The notes under the pieces are model-generated. The model was not told the origin of the DNA, ran no database searches, and saw nothing but the letters and a program-made list of their open reading frames with translations. From Fortiea contorta PCC 7126 (GTDB lineage: Bacteria; Cyanobacteriota; Cyanobacteriia; Cyanobacteriales; Nostocaceae): a stretch of 64,000 bases of DNA. Shown piece after piece: positions 27,937 through 36,338 of the stretch. The stretch is from positions 3,437,895 to 3,501,894 of the forward strand of contig NZ_KB235930.1 of assembly GCF_000332295.1 (NCBI RefSeq). The letters run 5' to 3'. Position 1 is the stretch's first letter. The number at the start of each line of letters is the position of its first letter. The position numbers and the translations under genes are program-made.

Positions 27937-28218
27937 ATGCTATTGAATTCAAAATCGAAAAAAAGTAATTCTTCTAAGAAGAAAACTAAAATTTTTAAAA
28001 ATTTTAATCAAACGTTACTGTACTTAATATTTTTTCTAGTTCTACCGCTCTGCACTTTTTCGACCTTTTCTTTGCTATTCACCATATTTACCGAGAATGA
28101 TGCTGCGTCTAACCCAACATCAATTCCTTGGATAGATAATCAATCAGATTGTCTACATACGCGCAGAACTTGGAAGGACAATAAATGTTGGGATGAAGAA
28201 CATAGTCCTGATTTCTAA
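27937..28218 (+). CDS. Small single-span membrane protein of unknown function
   Basis: A 93-residue protein. ATG 27937 is favoured over GTG 27931 because AGGAG at 27925-27929 is 7 nt from the ATG. A very basic N-terminus (KSKKSNSSKKKTK) precedes one transmembrane helix (about 30-58). The outside tail has spaced Cys and Trp residues: WIDNQSDCLHTRRTWKDNKC then WDEEHSPDF. The two Cys could form a disulfide outside the membrane. I do not recognise a named family. Confidence 0.65.
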   Translation: MLLNSKSKKSNSSKKKTKIFKNFNQTLLYLIFFLVLPLCTFSTFSLLFTIFTENDAASNPTSIPWIDNQSDCLHTRRTWKDNKCWDEEHSPDF

Positions 28219-28289
28219 ATTATATGGCCGTAGCCACATAGGTTAGGACGTAAACTAAAGATAAAACGCTTACACAAAGAGATTTTTAA

Positions 28290-28324
28290 CCCTATTCCCT
28301 ATTCCCTATTCTCTGTTCCCTGCT
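28290..28324. repeat. Heptanucleotide repeat abutting the tilS start
   Basis: Units CCCTATT three times, then CTCTGTT and CCCTGCT. The array ends 1 nt before the tilS ATG, so it forms the whole 5' leader next to the start and no ribosome-binding site is visible there. Confidence 0.85.
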
Positions 28325-28325
28325 A

Positions 28326-29348
28326 ATGGTATGGACTCCCCTACATGCAAAAATCCATCGCGCCATTCGTTCGCGCCACTTATTTGAGCGCAATCAACAG
28401 TTATTAGTGGCTGTTTCTGGGGGACAGGACTCGCTGTGTTTAATTAAATTACTGTTAGATTTACAGTCAAAATGGGGATGGAAATTAGGTATTGCTCACT
28501 GTGATCATCGTTGGCGAGTTGACTCCCAAGCCAACGCCCAGCATGTAGAAACAATAGCAAAAACTTGGGGTGTGTCTTTTTATTTAGAAATAGCCACACA
28601 ACCGTTAAATAGTGAAGCAGCGGCGCGAGATTGGCGGTATCAAGCACTAAACGCAATCGCCCAGTCCCATGATTACCAATATATTGTCACAGGACACACC
28701 GCCAGCGATCGCGCAGAAACCCTAATTTACAACTTAATTCGCGGTACTGGCGCCGATGGTTTGCAAGCTCTGACTTGGAAGCGCCCACTAACAGCACAAA
28801 TTCTGCTGGTGCGTCCACTTTTAGAAGTCACTCGTCAAGAAACAGCCCAATTTTGTCAAGAATTTCAATTGCCAATTTGGGAAGATTCCACCAATCAAGA
28901 CTACAAATATGCTCGCAACCGCATTCGCCAAGAATTAATACCATATTTGCAAGAAAATTTCAACCCCAAAGTAGAATCAGCCATAGCCCAAACAGCCGAA
29001 CTATTGCAAGCAGAAGTCGAGTATCTAGAGCAAGCAGCACGTGAGTTGCGAGCAGAAGCGATGGGAGACAGGGAAACAATATCCTCATCTTCCCCAAAAA
29101 TTATCGTGCGACTAAATCGACGGGTATTGCAGAAAGCACCCTTAGCATTGCAACGCCGAGTCATGCGTCAAGTATTACAACAGATATTGCCTGATGCACC
29201 AAGTTTTGAGCACATCGAAAAATTAACAGCTTTAATTACAGCGCCGAACAGAGCGCAAACCGATCCTTTTCCTAGCGGTGCGATCGCCCAAGTACAAGGC
29301 GATTGGATTTGTCTTCAACAACCCGCAAACGCAGCCAAACCAGACTAA
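28326..29348 (+). CDS. tilS: tRNA(Ile)-lysidine synthase
   Basis: A 340-residue TilS, which converts C34 of the CAU-anticodon tRNA(Ile) to lysidine so that it reads AUA. The PP-loop ATP-binding SGGQDSLCL is near residue 31. HCDHRWR, GHTASDRAETLIYNLIRGTG and the NRIRQELIPYL segment are all family signatures. The protein is the short form, with little of the C-terminal domain found in E. coli TilS, as is normal in cyanobacteria. Confidence 0.95.
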   Translation: MVWTPLHAKIHRAIRSRHLFERNQQLLVAVSGGQDSLCLIKLLLDLQSKWGWKLGIAHCDHRWRVDSQANAQHVETIAKTWGVSFYLEIATQPLNSEAAARDWRYQALNAIAQSHDYQYIVTGHTASDRAETLIYNLIRGTGADGLQALTWKRPLTAQILLVRPLLEVTRQETAQFCQEFQLPIWEDSTNQDYKYARNRIRQELIPYLQENFNPKVESAIAQTAELLQAEVEYLEQAARELRAEAMGDRETISSSSPKIIVRLNRRVLQKAPLALQRRVMRQVLQQILPDAPSFEHIEKLTALITAPNRAQTDPFPSGAIAQVQGDWICLQQPANAAKPD

Positions 29349-29450
29349 TTCTAGAGCCAAAAGCACATCTGGCGATACTAATTTTCTGCAAAAGCGATCG
29401 CTAAAAACAGCCACATAAAACTTAACATTAATTTTTAGTTCAAGTTTAGG

Positions 29451-29678
29451 TTACTCAATAATTTCATCATATTGATTGGTGTCTTCTTCGGACAATTTTT
29501 CTATCTCCTGCAACACATCCACCAAAGTTTTTTTATCCAGCCATTGATGACGTTCTTTGGTGTAGTCTCCTTTACCAGAGCTAAAATATTGAATGAACCG
29601 AATAGTGTCAGTAATTCCCAAAGAATTGATTAAGGCATCGTAGCCCTGTTTGATAATTTCATTTTGAGTTTTCATCAT
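29451..29678 (-). CDS. Small conserved-looking hypothetical protein
   Basis: A 75-residue acidic, mostly helical protein starting with two Met codons (29678 or 29675). Its features are ITDTIRFIQYFSSGKGDYTKERHQWLD and a C-terminal Glu/Asp-rich tail. Proteins of this look occur singly in many cyanobacteria and some are annotated antitoxin-like, but I see no toxin partner: the neighbour on one side is convergent tilS and on the other the DGR template repeat. The function is unknown. Confidence 0.65.
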   Translation of the reverse strand: MMKTQNEIIKQGYDALINSLGITDTIRFIQYFSSGKGDYTKERHQWLDKKTLVDVLQEIEKLSEEDTNQYDEIIE

Positions 29679-29879
29679 TACTGATCTGAATCATACCCAC
29701 ATTTCACCAGACTAACAAAAATCTCAATGAATCAGACAACTGTTCGACTTTGCAGCCTACCAAGCTATCTGACTCGCTTTGATATTCGGAGATTGTCATC
29801 AATCTCACTGGATTAAACCTGGACTCTTGTTTGGTACTCCCAATAAATTCCCATTTACTAGTTCTGACACAAAAGAGTA

Positions 29880-30001
29880 CTGCCCCGCAAAAACACAACC
29901 CGAAAACCGACGTTGTTGTTCCTGTTGTCGCGCGCGTTCCTGTTGCGATTCGCCGAACGGCAATTCCTGGGATTGTTGTTCCACGAACCACCGCGCAGCA
30001 G
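29880..30001 (-). other. DGR template repeat (TR)
   Basis: A 122-nt near-copy of the target 3' end at 31623-31743, on the same strand, 91 nt downstream of the reverse transcriptase stop. Read in the frame of the target it gives [20 protein letters not shown] and continues with further AAC/AAT codons to [10 protein letters not shown]. This is the hallmark of DGR templates for lectin-fold targets: adenine-rich codons at positions to be diversified. It is transcribed and copied with errors at adenines, and the cDNA then replaces the variable region. It is not a protein gene; reading frames across it are accidental. Confidence 0.95.
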
Positions 30002-30091
30002 TCGGTGTCGTCTAACCCACCTTCCAAATTAACACGGTAAGTCAAACATTGAACCTCTTGCAAAAGTACCTTTTTTACTCTCTGTTCCCTG

Positions 30092-31171
30092 TTAAGAGTT
30101 AAGAGTTCCCGACTTCTGCAAGAAGTCTATTGAACTACTAAAGATTCGCTGGCGTAATTGCCATGTATCACCGTGCTTTAGATGAGCAACCCAACTTTGT
30201 AGTGATTGGGTTGCTTTTTGAGTATCAATTTTACCTTCATGATAGTCCAGAAGCATTTGTCGTAATCTTTTTATCGCCAAACGTAGATTATCACTGCGTA
30301 CACGAATCTGGTTTGGTAAGATGCGAAAACCGACAAAATTAGCTCCATGCTTTGTTGTGAATAATTGGCTTTTTATCGGATGAATTTTAAGTCTTAAACT
30401 AGAGAGATATTCTTCTATTTTGACTCTAGCAGTTTCTAAAAATACTTTGTCATCTGAAAATAAAGCAAAATCATCAACATAGCGAATATATTTAGATGCT
30501 TTAATTTGTTCTTTAACAAAGTGGTCAAAATTATTTAGGTACACATTAGCAAAAAATTGGCTCGTGAGATTGCCAATTGGTAGACCACATCGTCTTTGCA
30601 AAGGCGTTAATAAATCATCCCCTGGAAAGTAATGAATAACTGGCTCTTGGAAATTGCTGTTATCAATAATCGTGTTAATTAACCAAAGAGTATCAGGACA
30701 TTTAATTTTACGATATATGAGTGACTTTAAAATTTCATGGTCGATACTAGGAAAATACTTACGGATATCAGCTTGCAAAACATAACGACTGGAACGAGCA
30801 AATTGAGTAAAGCGACGTAAAGCACGGTGAGAGCCAAAACCTATACGATTAGCGTAGGAGTCACTAATAAATGTGCGTTCAAATATAGGAACAAGTATGT
30901 TACAGAGGGCATGATGCACAACTCTATCACGATAGGGAGCCGCCGAAATCATTCGCGGTTTGGGTTCATAAATTTGAAATGTGTTGTATGTTCCCGGACA
31001 GTATGTTTTTGACTGTAATTCTGCTTGTAATTGAAATAGCTCTTGCTCTAAATTGTAGTTGAACGCTAAAATATTCTCTCGAAAGCGCTTACCTTTTTGT
31101 GCTTTCTGGGCTGCTGATAATAAATTATCAAATGCTATAACTTCATGCCAAAGGTTCCCGGATCTTTTCAT
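30092..31171 (-). CDS. DGR reverse transcriptase
   Basis: A 359-residue reverse transcriptase of the diversity-generating retroelement class. Motifs: [20 protein letters not shown], the first catalytic Asp in [14 protein letters not shown], the DGR-specific [18 protein letters not shown] (xGxxxSQ instead of the QGxxxSP of other reverse transcriptases), the catalytic YVDDF, and [12 protein letters not shown] in the thumb. All catalytic Asp residues are present. It makes the adenine-mutagenised cDNA from the TR. It overlaps the end of avd by 29 nt, implying coupled translation. There is no maturase or nuclease domain. Confidence 0.96.
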   Translation of the reverse strand: MKRSGNLWHEVIAFDNLLSAAQKAQKGKRFRENILAFNYNLEQELFQLQAELQSKTYCPGTYNTFQIYEPKPRMISAAPYRDRVVHHALCNILVPIFERTFISDSYANRIGFGSHRALRRFTQFARSSRYVLQADIRKYFPSIDHEILKSLIYRKIKCPDTLWLINTIIDNSNFQEPVIHYFPGDDLLTPLQRRCGLPIGNLTSQFFANVYLNNFDHFVKEQIKASKYIRYVDDFALFSDDKVFLETARVKIEEYLSSLRLKIHPIKSQLFTTKHGANFVGFRILPNQIRVRSDNLRLAIKRLRQMLLDYHEGKIDTQKATQSLQSWVAHLKHGDTWQLRQRIFSSSIDFLQKSGTLNS

Positions 31172-31514
31172 CTATATTTTTACTTTTTTGTTGTTTTATC
31201 CATCCGCCCAAATCCATCCCAATATCATTTAAAAGCCTTTGGGCATGTTCGTAACGTTCAGTTTTCATTAAGTTATAATCTAAAAGCAGGCGAGTTTGAT
31301 AACGTAAGATATCTAACTTACTATTCAAGGATTCTAAATGAGTTAACTTCTGTTTAGCGTACCGTGCTATGATTAGAACATCTAGTAGGTCGTATAGTTC
31401 TGTAATGATGCGATTGCCTAATAAAAATTTATGATCTCTGGGAAGGCGGTTTAAAATTGGCACATACCACTTGATAAAATCGTAAGTTTTCTGTATGATA
31501 GGTAAATCACTCAT
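31143..31514 (-). CDS. avd: DGR accessory protein Avd
   Basis: A 123-residue all-helical protein matching the Avd four-helix-bundle family: [20 protein letters not shown], then [18 protein letters not shown] and [18 protein letters not shown]-like helices. It is rich in Lys and Arg. Avd forms a pentamer that binds the reverse transcriptase and TR RNA and is needed for mutagenic homing. It sits between the target and the reverse transcriptase genes. Its start overlaps the frameshifted end of the target by 8 nt; with the ancestral target stop there would be a 101-nt gap. Confidence 0.93.
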   Translation of the reverse strand: MSDLPIIQKTYDFIKWYVPILNRLPRDHKFLLGNRIITELYDLLDVLIIARYAKQKLTHLESLNSKLDILRYQTRLLLDYNLMKTERYEHAQRLLNDIGMDLGGWIKQQKSKNIDEKIREPLA

Positions 31515-33639
31515 CTGAAAAATCTAAAAAATAATTTGATCGCGCAGAGCGCGAAACATTAAGAAGGGTAAAGAAAAAAGTGCAGAGGTATAAAGGGTAA
31601 GAGTGTAAAGGGATACTAAGTCCTGCCCCGCAAAAACACAACCCGAAAACCGACGACGCTGTACCTGTAGACGCGCGCGAACCAGTCGCGATACGCCGAA
31701 CGGCAATACCTGGGATGGAGTCCCACGAACCACCACGGAGCAGGTAATATTGATTATCATTACCACTTACCCATGCACTGCCGTTTGCCGGCGCACCATT
31801 ATAATTTTCGTGCCACTCATCCTGACACCATTCCCATACATTACCACACATATCAAATAAACCAAAGGGGTTTGCAGGAAATTTTCCCACATCGGTTGTT
31901 TGTTCTCGATATTCACCCTTTGGCCCCCGACCATAATTACCTGGATACGTGGTTCCTTGATACTCCCAGTCTGTTCCTCGGTAATTAGCTAAATCCGTTG
32001 TAATGGTTTCGCCGAAATAAAACGGCGTAGTCGTTCCCGCACGACAAGCATATTCCCATTCGGCCTCACTCGGCAAACGATAGACTTTCCCGGTCTTTTT
32101 TGCTAGTCTGGCGCAAAATTCCACCGCATCATCCCAAGAAACATTTTCCACAGGGCGGTTAGCACCTTTAAAATAGGATGGGTCGGGTTCTAAATCAATA
32201 TTTACCCGTTCAAAACCAGCGACGGCTTTCCATTGTGCTTGAGTGACGGGAAATTTCCCCATAAAAAAGGGTGGAACAGTGACGGTATGCTGGGGACTTT
32301 CATCATCACTTCGTCCTTCCTCATTCTCTGGCGAACCCATGCGGAATTGACCACCAGGAATGGATACCATCTCTAGAACTACACCATTACCCAAGTCTTC
32401 TGTAAAAAACTCGGCGCGTCCCTGACTGCGGTTGATTTCACAACTTTTCCCTATCCCAAAGAAACCCGATTTTACACCAGTAATAGTAGCCGTGTTAAAT
32501 TCAAACTGATTGGCTGGTTTTGGTTGAATAGGTTCAGGTAATTGTTCCACAGATGCAGACGGTTTTTGTTGACCAATAATCCGTGCTTCTATCGGCGCGA
32601 CATCTTCATCTCGCAAACTTAAGATATCTTGGAAGCGTTTTAAAGCATTGCGCTCTTTTTGACTAGGTGGATACTCTGTAAGTCGAAAAAAAGCTTGCTC
32701 ATAACGTTGCAATTTTTCCTGGCGTTGGCGATGAGGAGCCAGTACGTCAAATTCGATTGCATTAAGGTCATCAGGAGATAAGTTCGAGAATTCCGGGGTT
32801 TCTCGCAACGCATCTAGATAATCACGGTTGGTGTCAGAAATCTCTCCTTCATCCTCAAGCGCAATTATCTCAACTTCCTTGCGATATATCAGCTTAGGAT
32901 CATCCTTGGGTGACTTAGCGAGAAACATCGGATCACCCTTTTTCACGTAATATAACTCAGGCGTCATGGCGGGAGCTGCTTCTTGCACTTTGCTTTTTGC
33001 GTAATCATGCAACTCATCCACCGCAATCGAACCATCTTTATCTATATCGGCTGCACCTTTTTCTATGCCTTCTACCAGATAATGAGTGTAAATAGACAAG
33101 TTTAACCGATCAGATTCATAAGCTTTTTGTGTTGAGGTGCAAGCTGTGAGAATTGCTCTTCCCTCACCGCCTAATTGCTGTTGCAAGTCAATATTACCAA
33201 TATCTTTGGCTGTAAAACCCCTGGCAAAAGCAGCACTATGGCAACAATCTAAAATTACTACCTGTCGCTTACATTTGCTGTTGTTCATCCAGCCGTGTAC
33301 CTCTCTAGCGGCTATGGCTGAAGCTGTTATCAATTGTTCTTGACGTTTGCGGGTGTTGCGAGTGGAAAAGTAAAAGTCACCGTTTTCTACGGTGACACCA
33401 TGACCAGAAAAATAAAACAACACCAAGTCATTGTGCCGACAAGTGCTGTACAATTCTTCAATAGCCTCGGATATCTCTTGCCGTGGGGTATTTTTCAAGA
33501 CTTTAACATCATCAAAACCACCCATTTCCGGGTTGAGCAAAACTCGCTGCATCGCCTCAACATCATTCACAGCCTTGGGTAGCGCTGCTAGTCCTGGCTC
33601 ATATTCGCTAATTCCAATGAGCAGCGCTATCTTAGCCAT
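31507..33639 (-). CDS. DGR target: caspase plus formylglycine-type/C-type lectin domain, frameshifted in the variable region
   Basis: A 710-residue protein. Residues about 1-245 are a peptidase C14 caspase domain with the His in LFYFSGHG and the Cys in VILDCCHSA, both intact. An EF-hand-like [13 protein letters not shown] is embedded near 200. A linker of about 130 residues follows, then an FGE-sulfatase/C-type-lectin fold ([61 protein letters not shown]). The variable region should end ...[12 protein letters not shown] at a TAG (31616-31618). A 1-nt deletion relative to the TR moves the frame just after GGSWDS, so the last 78 residues are non-native. It overlaps the upstream small gene by 8 nt. 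Confidence 0.93.
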   Translation of the reverse strand: MAKIALLIGISEYEPGLAALPKAVNDVEAMQRVLLNPEMGGFDDVKVLKNTPRQEISEAIEELYSTCRHNDLVLFYFSGHGVTVENGDFYFSTRNTRKRQEQLITASAIAAREVHGWMNNSKCKRQVVILDCCHSAAFARGFTAKDIGNIDLQQQLGGEGRAILTACTSTQKAYESDRLNLSIYTHYLVEGIEKGAADIDKDGSIAVDELHDYAKSKVQEAAPAMTPELYYVKKGDPMFLAKSPKDDPKLIYRKEVEIIALEDEGEISDTNRDYLDALRETPEFSNLSPDDLNAIEFDVLAPHRQRQEKLQRYEQAFFRLTEYPPSQKERNALKRFQDILSLRDEDVAPIEARIIGQQKPSASVEQLPEPIQPKPANQFEFNTATITGVKSGFFGIGKSCEINRSQGRAEFFTEDLGNGVVLEMVSIPGGQFRMGSPENEEGRSDDESPQHTVTVPPFFMGKFPVTQAQWKAVAGFERVNIDLEPDPSYFKGANRPVENVSWDDAVEFCARLAKKTGKVYRLPSEAEWEYACRAGTTTPFYFGETITTDLANYRGTDWEYQGTTYPGNYGRGPKGEYREQTTDVGKFPANPFGLFDMCGNVWEWCQDEWHENYNGAPANGSAWVSGNDNQYYLLRGGSWDSIPGIAVRRIATGSRASTGTASSVFGLCFCGAGLSIPLHSYPLYLCTFFFTLLNVSRSARSNYFLDFSDE
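31540..31554 (-). promoter_or_regulatory. Hairpin downstream of the variable region
   Basis: TCGCGC and GCGCGA form a 6-bp stem around a 3-nt loop, 62 nt after the ancestral target stop and just before avd, with a T-rich tract following on the minus strand. DGR targets often have a short GC-rich hairpin downstream of the VR that aids retrohoming; it could instead be an attenuator. Confidence 0.45.
31623..31743 (-). other. DGR variable region (VR)
   Basis: 121 nt aligned end to end with the 122-nt TR. The 33 nt at the 3' side of the coding sense are identical, ending in the GC-rich GCGGGGCAG that would serve as the initiation-of-homing site. In the core there are 15 substitutions, every one at a TR adenine, plus one missing base that also aligns to an adenine. 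Only two further differences occur, at the extreme 5' edge (CTG/CGC against CTC/CGT), outside the converted tract. Confidence 0.96.
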
Positions 33640-34036
33640 TTTTGCTGTCTTGTCTGTTTTTGGCGTTGTTCAAAAAAGTTTGGGTTTCCTGGGCGAGAAA
33701 TGTCAAATCCTCTTTACTGCTAGCTTTCACCTTGAATTTCTCACCATAAGCTTCTACTTCGATTTCAAAGGTTTTATTAGACAAACGGCCGAAGAATTCA
33801 AACACAGGCTTGATGAAAGCTGGATTAACTAGTGCTTTTAGTGTTCCTAACTCAAAACCACCCAAAGCCTTAGAACCTACGGGTACATCTGTCACTGCAA
33901 CTAAATCTGCGTCCTCTACCCCATCCACTTCTCGCAACTGGGGTAGCAAATTCTGCACTTGGGCTTGTAGTTCTTCTTCGTCTAAGTCCAGTTCAGTCAG
34001 GGCGATCGTTACCTGAACATTAGATTTGGTGACCAT
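33632..34036 (-). CDS. EACC1-like effector-associated small protein
   Basis: A 134-residue protein whose end overlaps the start of the caspase target by 8 nt, so the two are translated together. It has alternating strands and helices: [26 protein letters not shown], then a Gly-containing [18 protein letters not shown] and [14 protein letters not shown]. This pattern resembles the effector-associated constant component EACC1 found beside caspase and trypsin effectors in bacterial conflict systems. I make the family match from memory, so it is tentative. It probably regulates the caspase. Confidence 0.6.
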   Translation of the reverse strand: MVTKSNVQVTIALTELDLDEEELQAQVQNLLPQLREVDGVEDADLVAVTDVPVGSKALGGFELGTLKALVNPAFIKPVFEFFGRLSNKTFEIEVEAYGEKFKVKASSKEDLTFLAQETQTFLNNAKNRQDSKNG

Positions 34037-34229
34037 ATAAGTAGCTTAAATATAATTTGGAGTCTCTCCAGATGATTGTATCGGATATTTTGGCTATTTT
34101 GGGTCAATATCTGGTAAAAACAAATTAGGACGTGCGACACGCCCACCCTATAGTAGAGAGACTAATGGACTATTTTAGATTAGTCGCGCCACCAAATTTA
34201 TTTTTCTTTTCCTAAAGTAATAAATAAGG

Positions 34230-35981
34230 TCAAGAAGCTAATAATTCTGGTTGGGACATGAAACTGAGGAGAGTCTGACGTATTTGGGCGATCGCTTGTT
34301 GTTGCTCATCCCCAATTTCTTGCACCTGAGCCAAAGATTCAGCCATTTCCTCCAGCTTTGCTTGCAAATTATCCAAGTCATCTTGAATTGGTTGTAGCGT
34401 TTTTTGATAGAGATTAACTCGTCCCCAACACTCAGCGGTTGCGGTTTTCAGAGATAGCAAATTATTTTCTAACAATTTGATTTCTTGACGTTTGTCTGCC
34501 AAGTCTTGAGTTTGATTGTGAATCATACCCTCAGTTAACTCAATCCCCGCACGTATCTGTTCAATCTCGCGTTCCAGCTTTTGCAATTCTTGTAACTTTT
34601 GTTGGCGTTGGTTTTCAGTTTGTGAAAGAATCGGACTCAAATCAATTTGTGGTTCTTGTGCCTGTTCAACAGTATGTCCTTGACGGTGGAGTAATATGTT
34701 TTGATGTTGTTTGAGTAATTTCTGGCGCTGTAATAAATTGCGGCGTTGTCCCACCAAAGTTTGATTGAGCATTTGGTAAAGGTCTTGTTCATCCGCTAAT
34801 TCAATTTCTAAATTGATCACATCGCGATCTGATGCTTGATTTATCTTATTTTGGATGTCTTCGATAGTTTCTTGTTTATATTTCAGTTCTTGTTCTTGAT
34901 CATCGACAAAACTAGAATCAATATTAAACTTTTCTGCCAAATCCTGCACCACTTTTTCCAGTTCTGCCAGAGGCATATTTTCTAAAGCTTTTACATCGAT
35001 TTTCTGGCTAACATCACCAGAACTTGCAGCTAAAGTTTGAATTTGCTGATATAAATCTTCCTCATTTTTTAATTGTGTTTTGAGAACTTGTAGATAGTCT
35101 TGCTTACTAGCGAGAATAGCGGCGCTAGCTTTTAACTCAGCTTCTTGGTGCGCCAGAGAAAGACGAGCTTGTTCCCATGCATTTTGGCGATCGCCCAAAG
35201 TTTCTTCAAAGCGATTAATCTCCTGTTGCTGTTGAGTAGCCACAGTTTTGTCTTGTTCTAAACATTGCCAATGTGGGGTCAAAGTAGCTTGTTGTTTTTC
35301 CACAGATGCAAACATTCTTTGCAGATATTCTCCCACTGTTTCCATAGGTGCAACACGATCAGACAAACGCTCAAGTAACTCACTCAGCGCTCGGCTTTGT
35401 TGTGGATCTAAAACATTTCCCTGTTGACAATCTGCTTGATGCTCCTCCAGACGCCGCTGTTCACCCCGCAAATGCTCCCAAGCCCCCTCCAATTCCTGAC
35501 GATTGCGCTCAATTTCCTGTTGCAACTTTTCCATCTCTTGGCGAGATGATTCCATCTCCTGTTGTTGTGCTTCCAGGCGCCCAACATCATCTTCCATTTG
35601 TTGCAATTGTTCGAGTCGTGCTTCCATATCCATTTCGCGGCGATTCAACTCCTGCGCCTGAAACGTCAACGACTGCTTCCATTGATCAATCTCTTCTTCC
35701 TTGAGCTTAAATTTTTCCAACTGGCGAGAAAAATTCTGCAAGATGTTCACTAGTGGACGCCCCGCTTCCTGAATTCGCTGTACCTGACGATTGGGATTGA
35801 TTTCCACCAGCACCAGAGCGCCATCATTCAACTTGCTTGCTTCCTCGGCGCTAATAACCTCTTCTTGCACAGTACTCCAATTCTGGTCAGTCCGCTGACA
35901 AGCCAGAAGCTTCAGTTCTGTTTTGGCTCCACTACCAAGCAAGCCGCCTTTCTGTTTTTGTACTTCTGCTAAATACAGCAC
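34230..35981 (-). CDS. hmpF: Pilus motility taxis protein HmpF
   Basis: A 583-residue, largely coiled-coil protein (about residues 85-570). The globular N-terminus (MLYLAEVQKQKGGLLGSGAK ... VLVEINPNRQVQRIQEAGRP) is typical of cyanobacterial HmpF. In Nostoc punctiforme HmpF is needed for type IV pilus activity and phototaxis of hormogonia, localises to cell poles, and lies divergently beside hmpA, exactly as here. Regulation by the adjacent chemotaxis system is known from that species and inferred here. Confidence 0.9.
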   Translation of the reverse strand: MLYLAEVQKQKGGLLGSGAKTELKLLACQRTDQNWSTVQEEVISAEEASKLNDGALVLVEINPNRQVQRIQEAGRPLVNILQNFSRQLEKFKLKEEEIDQWKQSLTFQAQELNRREMDMEARLEQLQQMEDDVGRLEAQQQEMESSRQEMEKLQQEIERNRQELEGAWEHLRGEQRRLEEHQADCQQGNVLDPQQSRALSELLERLSDRVAPMETVGEYLQRMFASVEKQQATLTPHWQCLEQDKTVATQQQQEINRFEETLGDRQNAWEQARLSLAHQEAELKASAAILASKQDYLQVLKTQLKNEEDLYQQIQTLAASSGDVSQKIDVKALENMPLAELEKVVQDLAEKFNIDSSFVDDQEQELKYKQETIEDIQNKINQASDRDVINLEIELADEQDLYQMLNQTLVGQRRNLLQRQKLLKQHQNILLHRQGHTVEQAQEPQIDLSPILSQTENQRQQKLQELQKLEREIEQIRAGIELTEGMIHNQTQDLADKRQEIKLLENNLLSLKTATAECWGRVNLYQKTLQPIQDDLDNLQAKLEEMAESLAQVQEIGDEQQQAIAQIRQTLLSFMSQPELLAS

Positions 35982-36338
35982 ACCATTAATCCTTATTGTG
36001 TACTTAATGCCCGTGTTTAGGGTTATACCTTAGTTAATTTCGTCAGCCTGCGTGTATTTAACCGCCAACAGCAAAAATCACACAAGCAAAACTATTTATA
36101 GACAAGGATGTTTACACCGGAATTTATATAATAGCCACCCAGTCGCGTCTTTATATTTTGTGCTCACGGTCATGATGATGACTACCGTGTGATCACTAAC
36201 ATTGTCAAAGCTGATTACAAAAATTTTAAGAACGAGTGACAAATGATCAACGACCAATGAGTTAACTGGGAAAATTCCAGGGAAGAATGAACACAGAAGA
36301 TCAATAGACAGATCCAAAAAGGAGCAGTTTTTACCTCA
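35982..36338. other. Divergent hmpF-hmpA intergenic region
   Basis: About 360 nt without a gene. It must hold promoters for hmpF (minus) and hmpABCDE (plus). In the half nearer hmpA a run of ATGATC/TGACAAAT-like heptamers is seen (about 36228-36265). I see no sigma consensus I would defend. Confidence 0.5.

Noticed and set aside
29704-30063. 119-codon minus-strand reading frame across the template repeat
   Set aside because: It reads the TR out of its homologous frame; the target frame gives the [11 protein letters not shown] pattern instead. It has no ribosome-binding site and its other parts match nothing.
30092-31171. Reverse transcriptase as a retron or group II intron enzyme
   Set aside because: The xGxxxSQ motif, neighbouring Avd and TR/VR pair identify a DGR; no msr/msd-like RNA or intron domains V/VI are near it.
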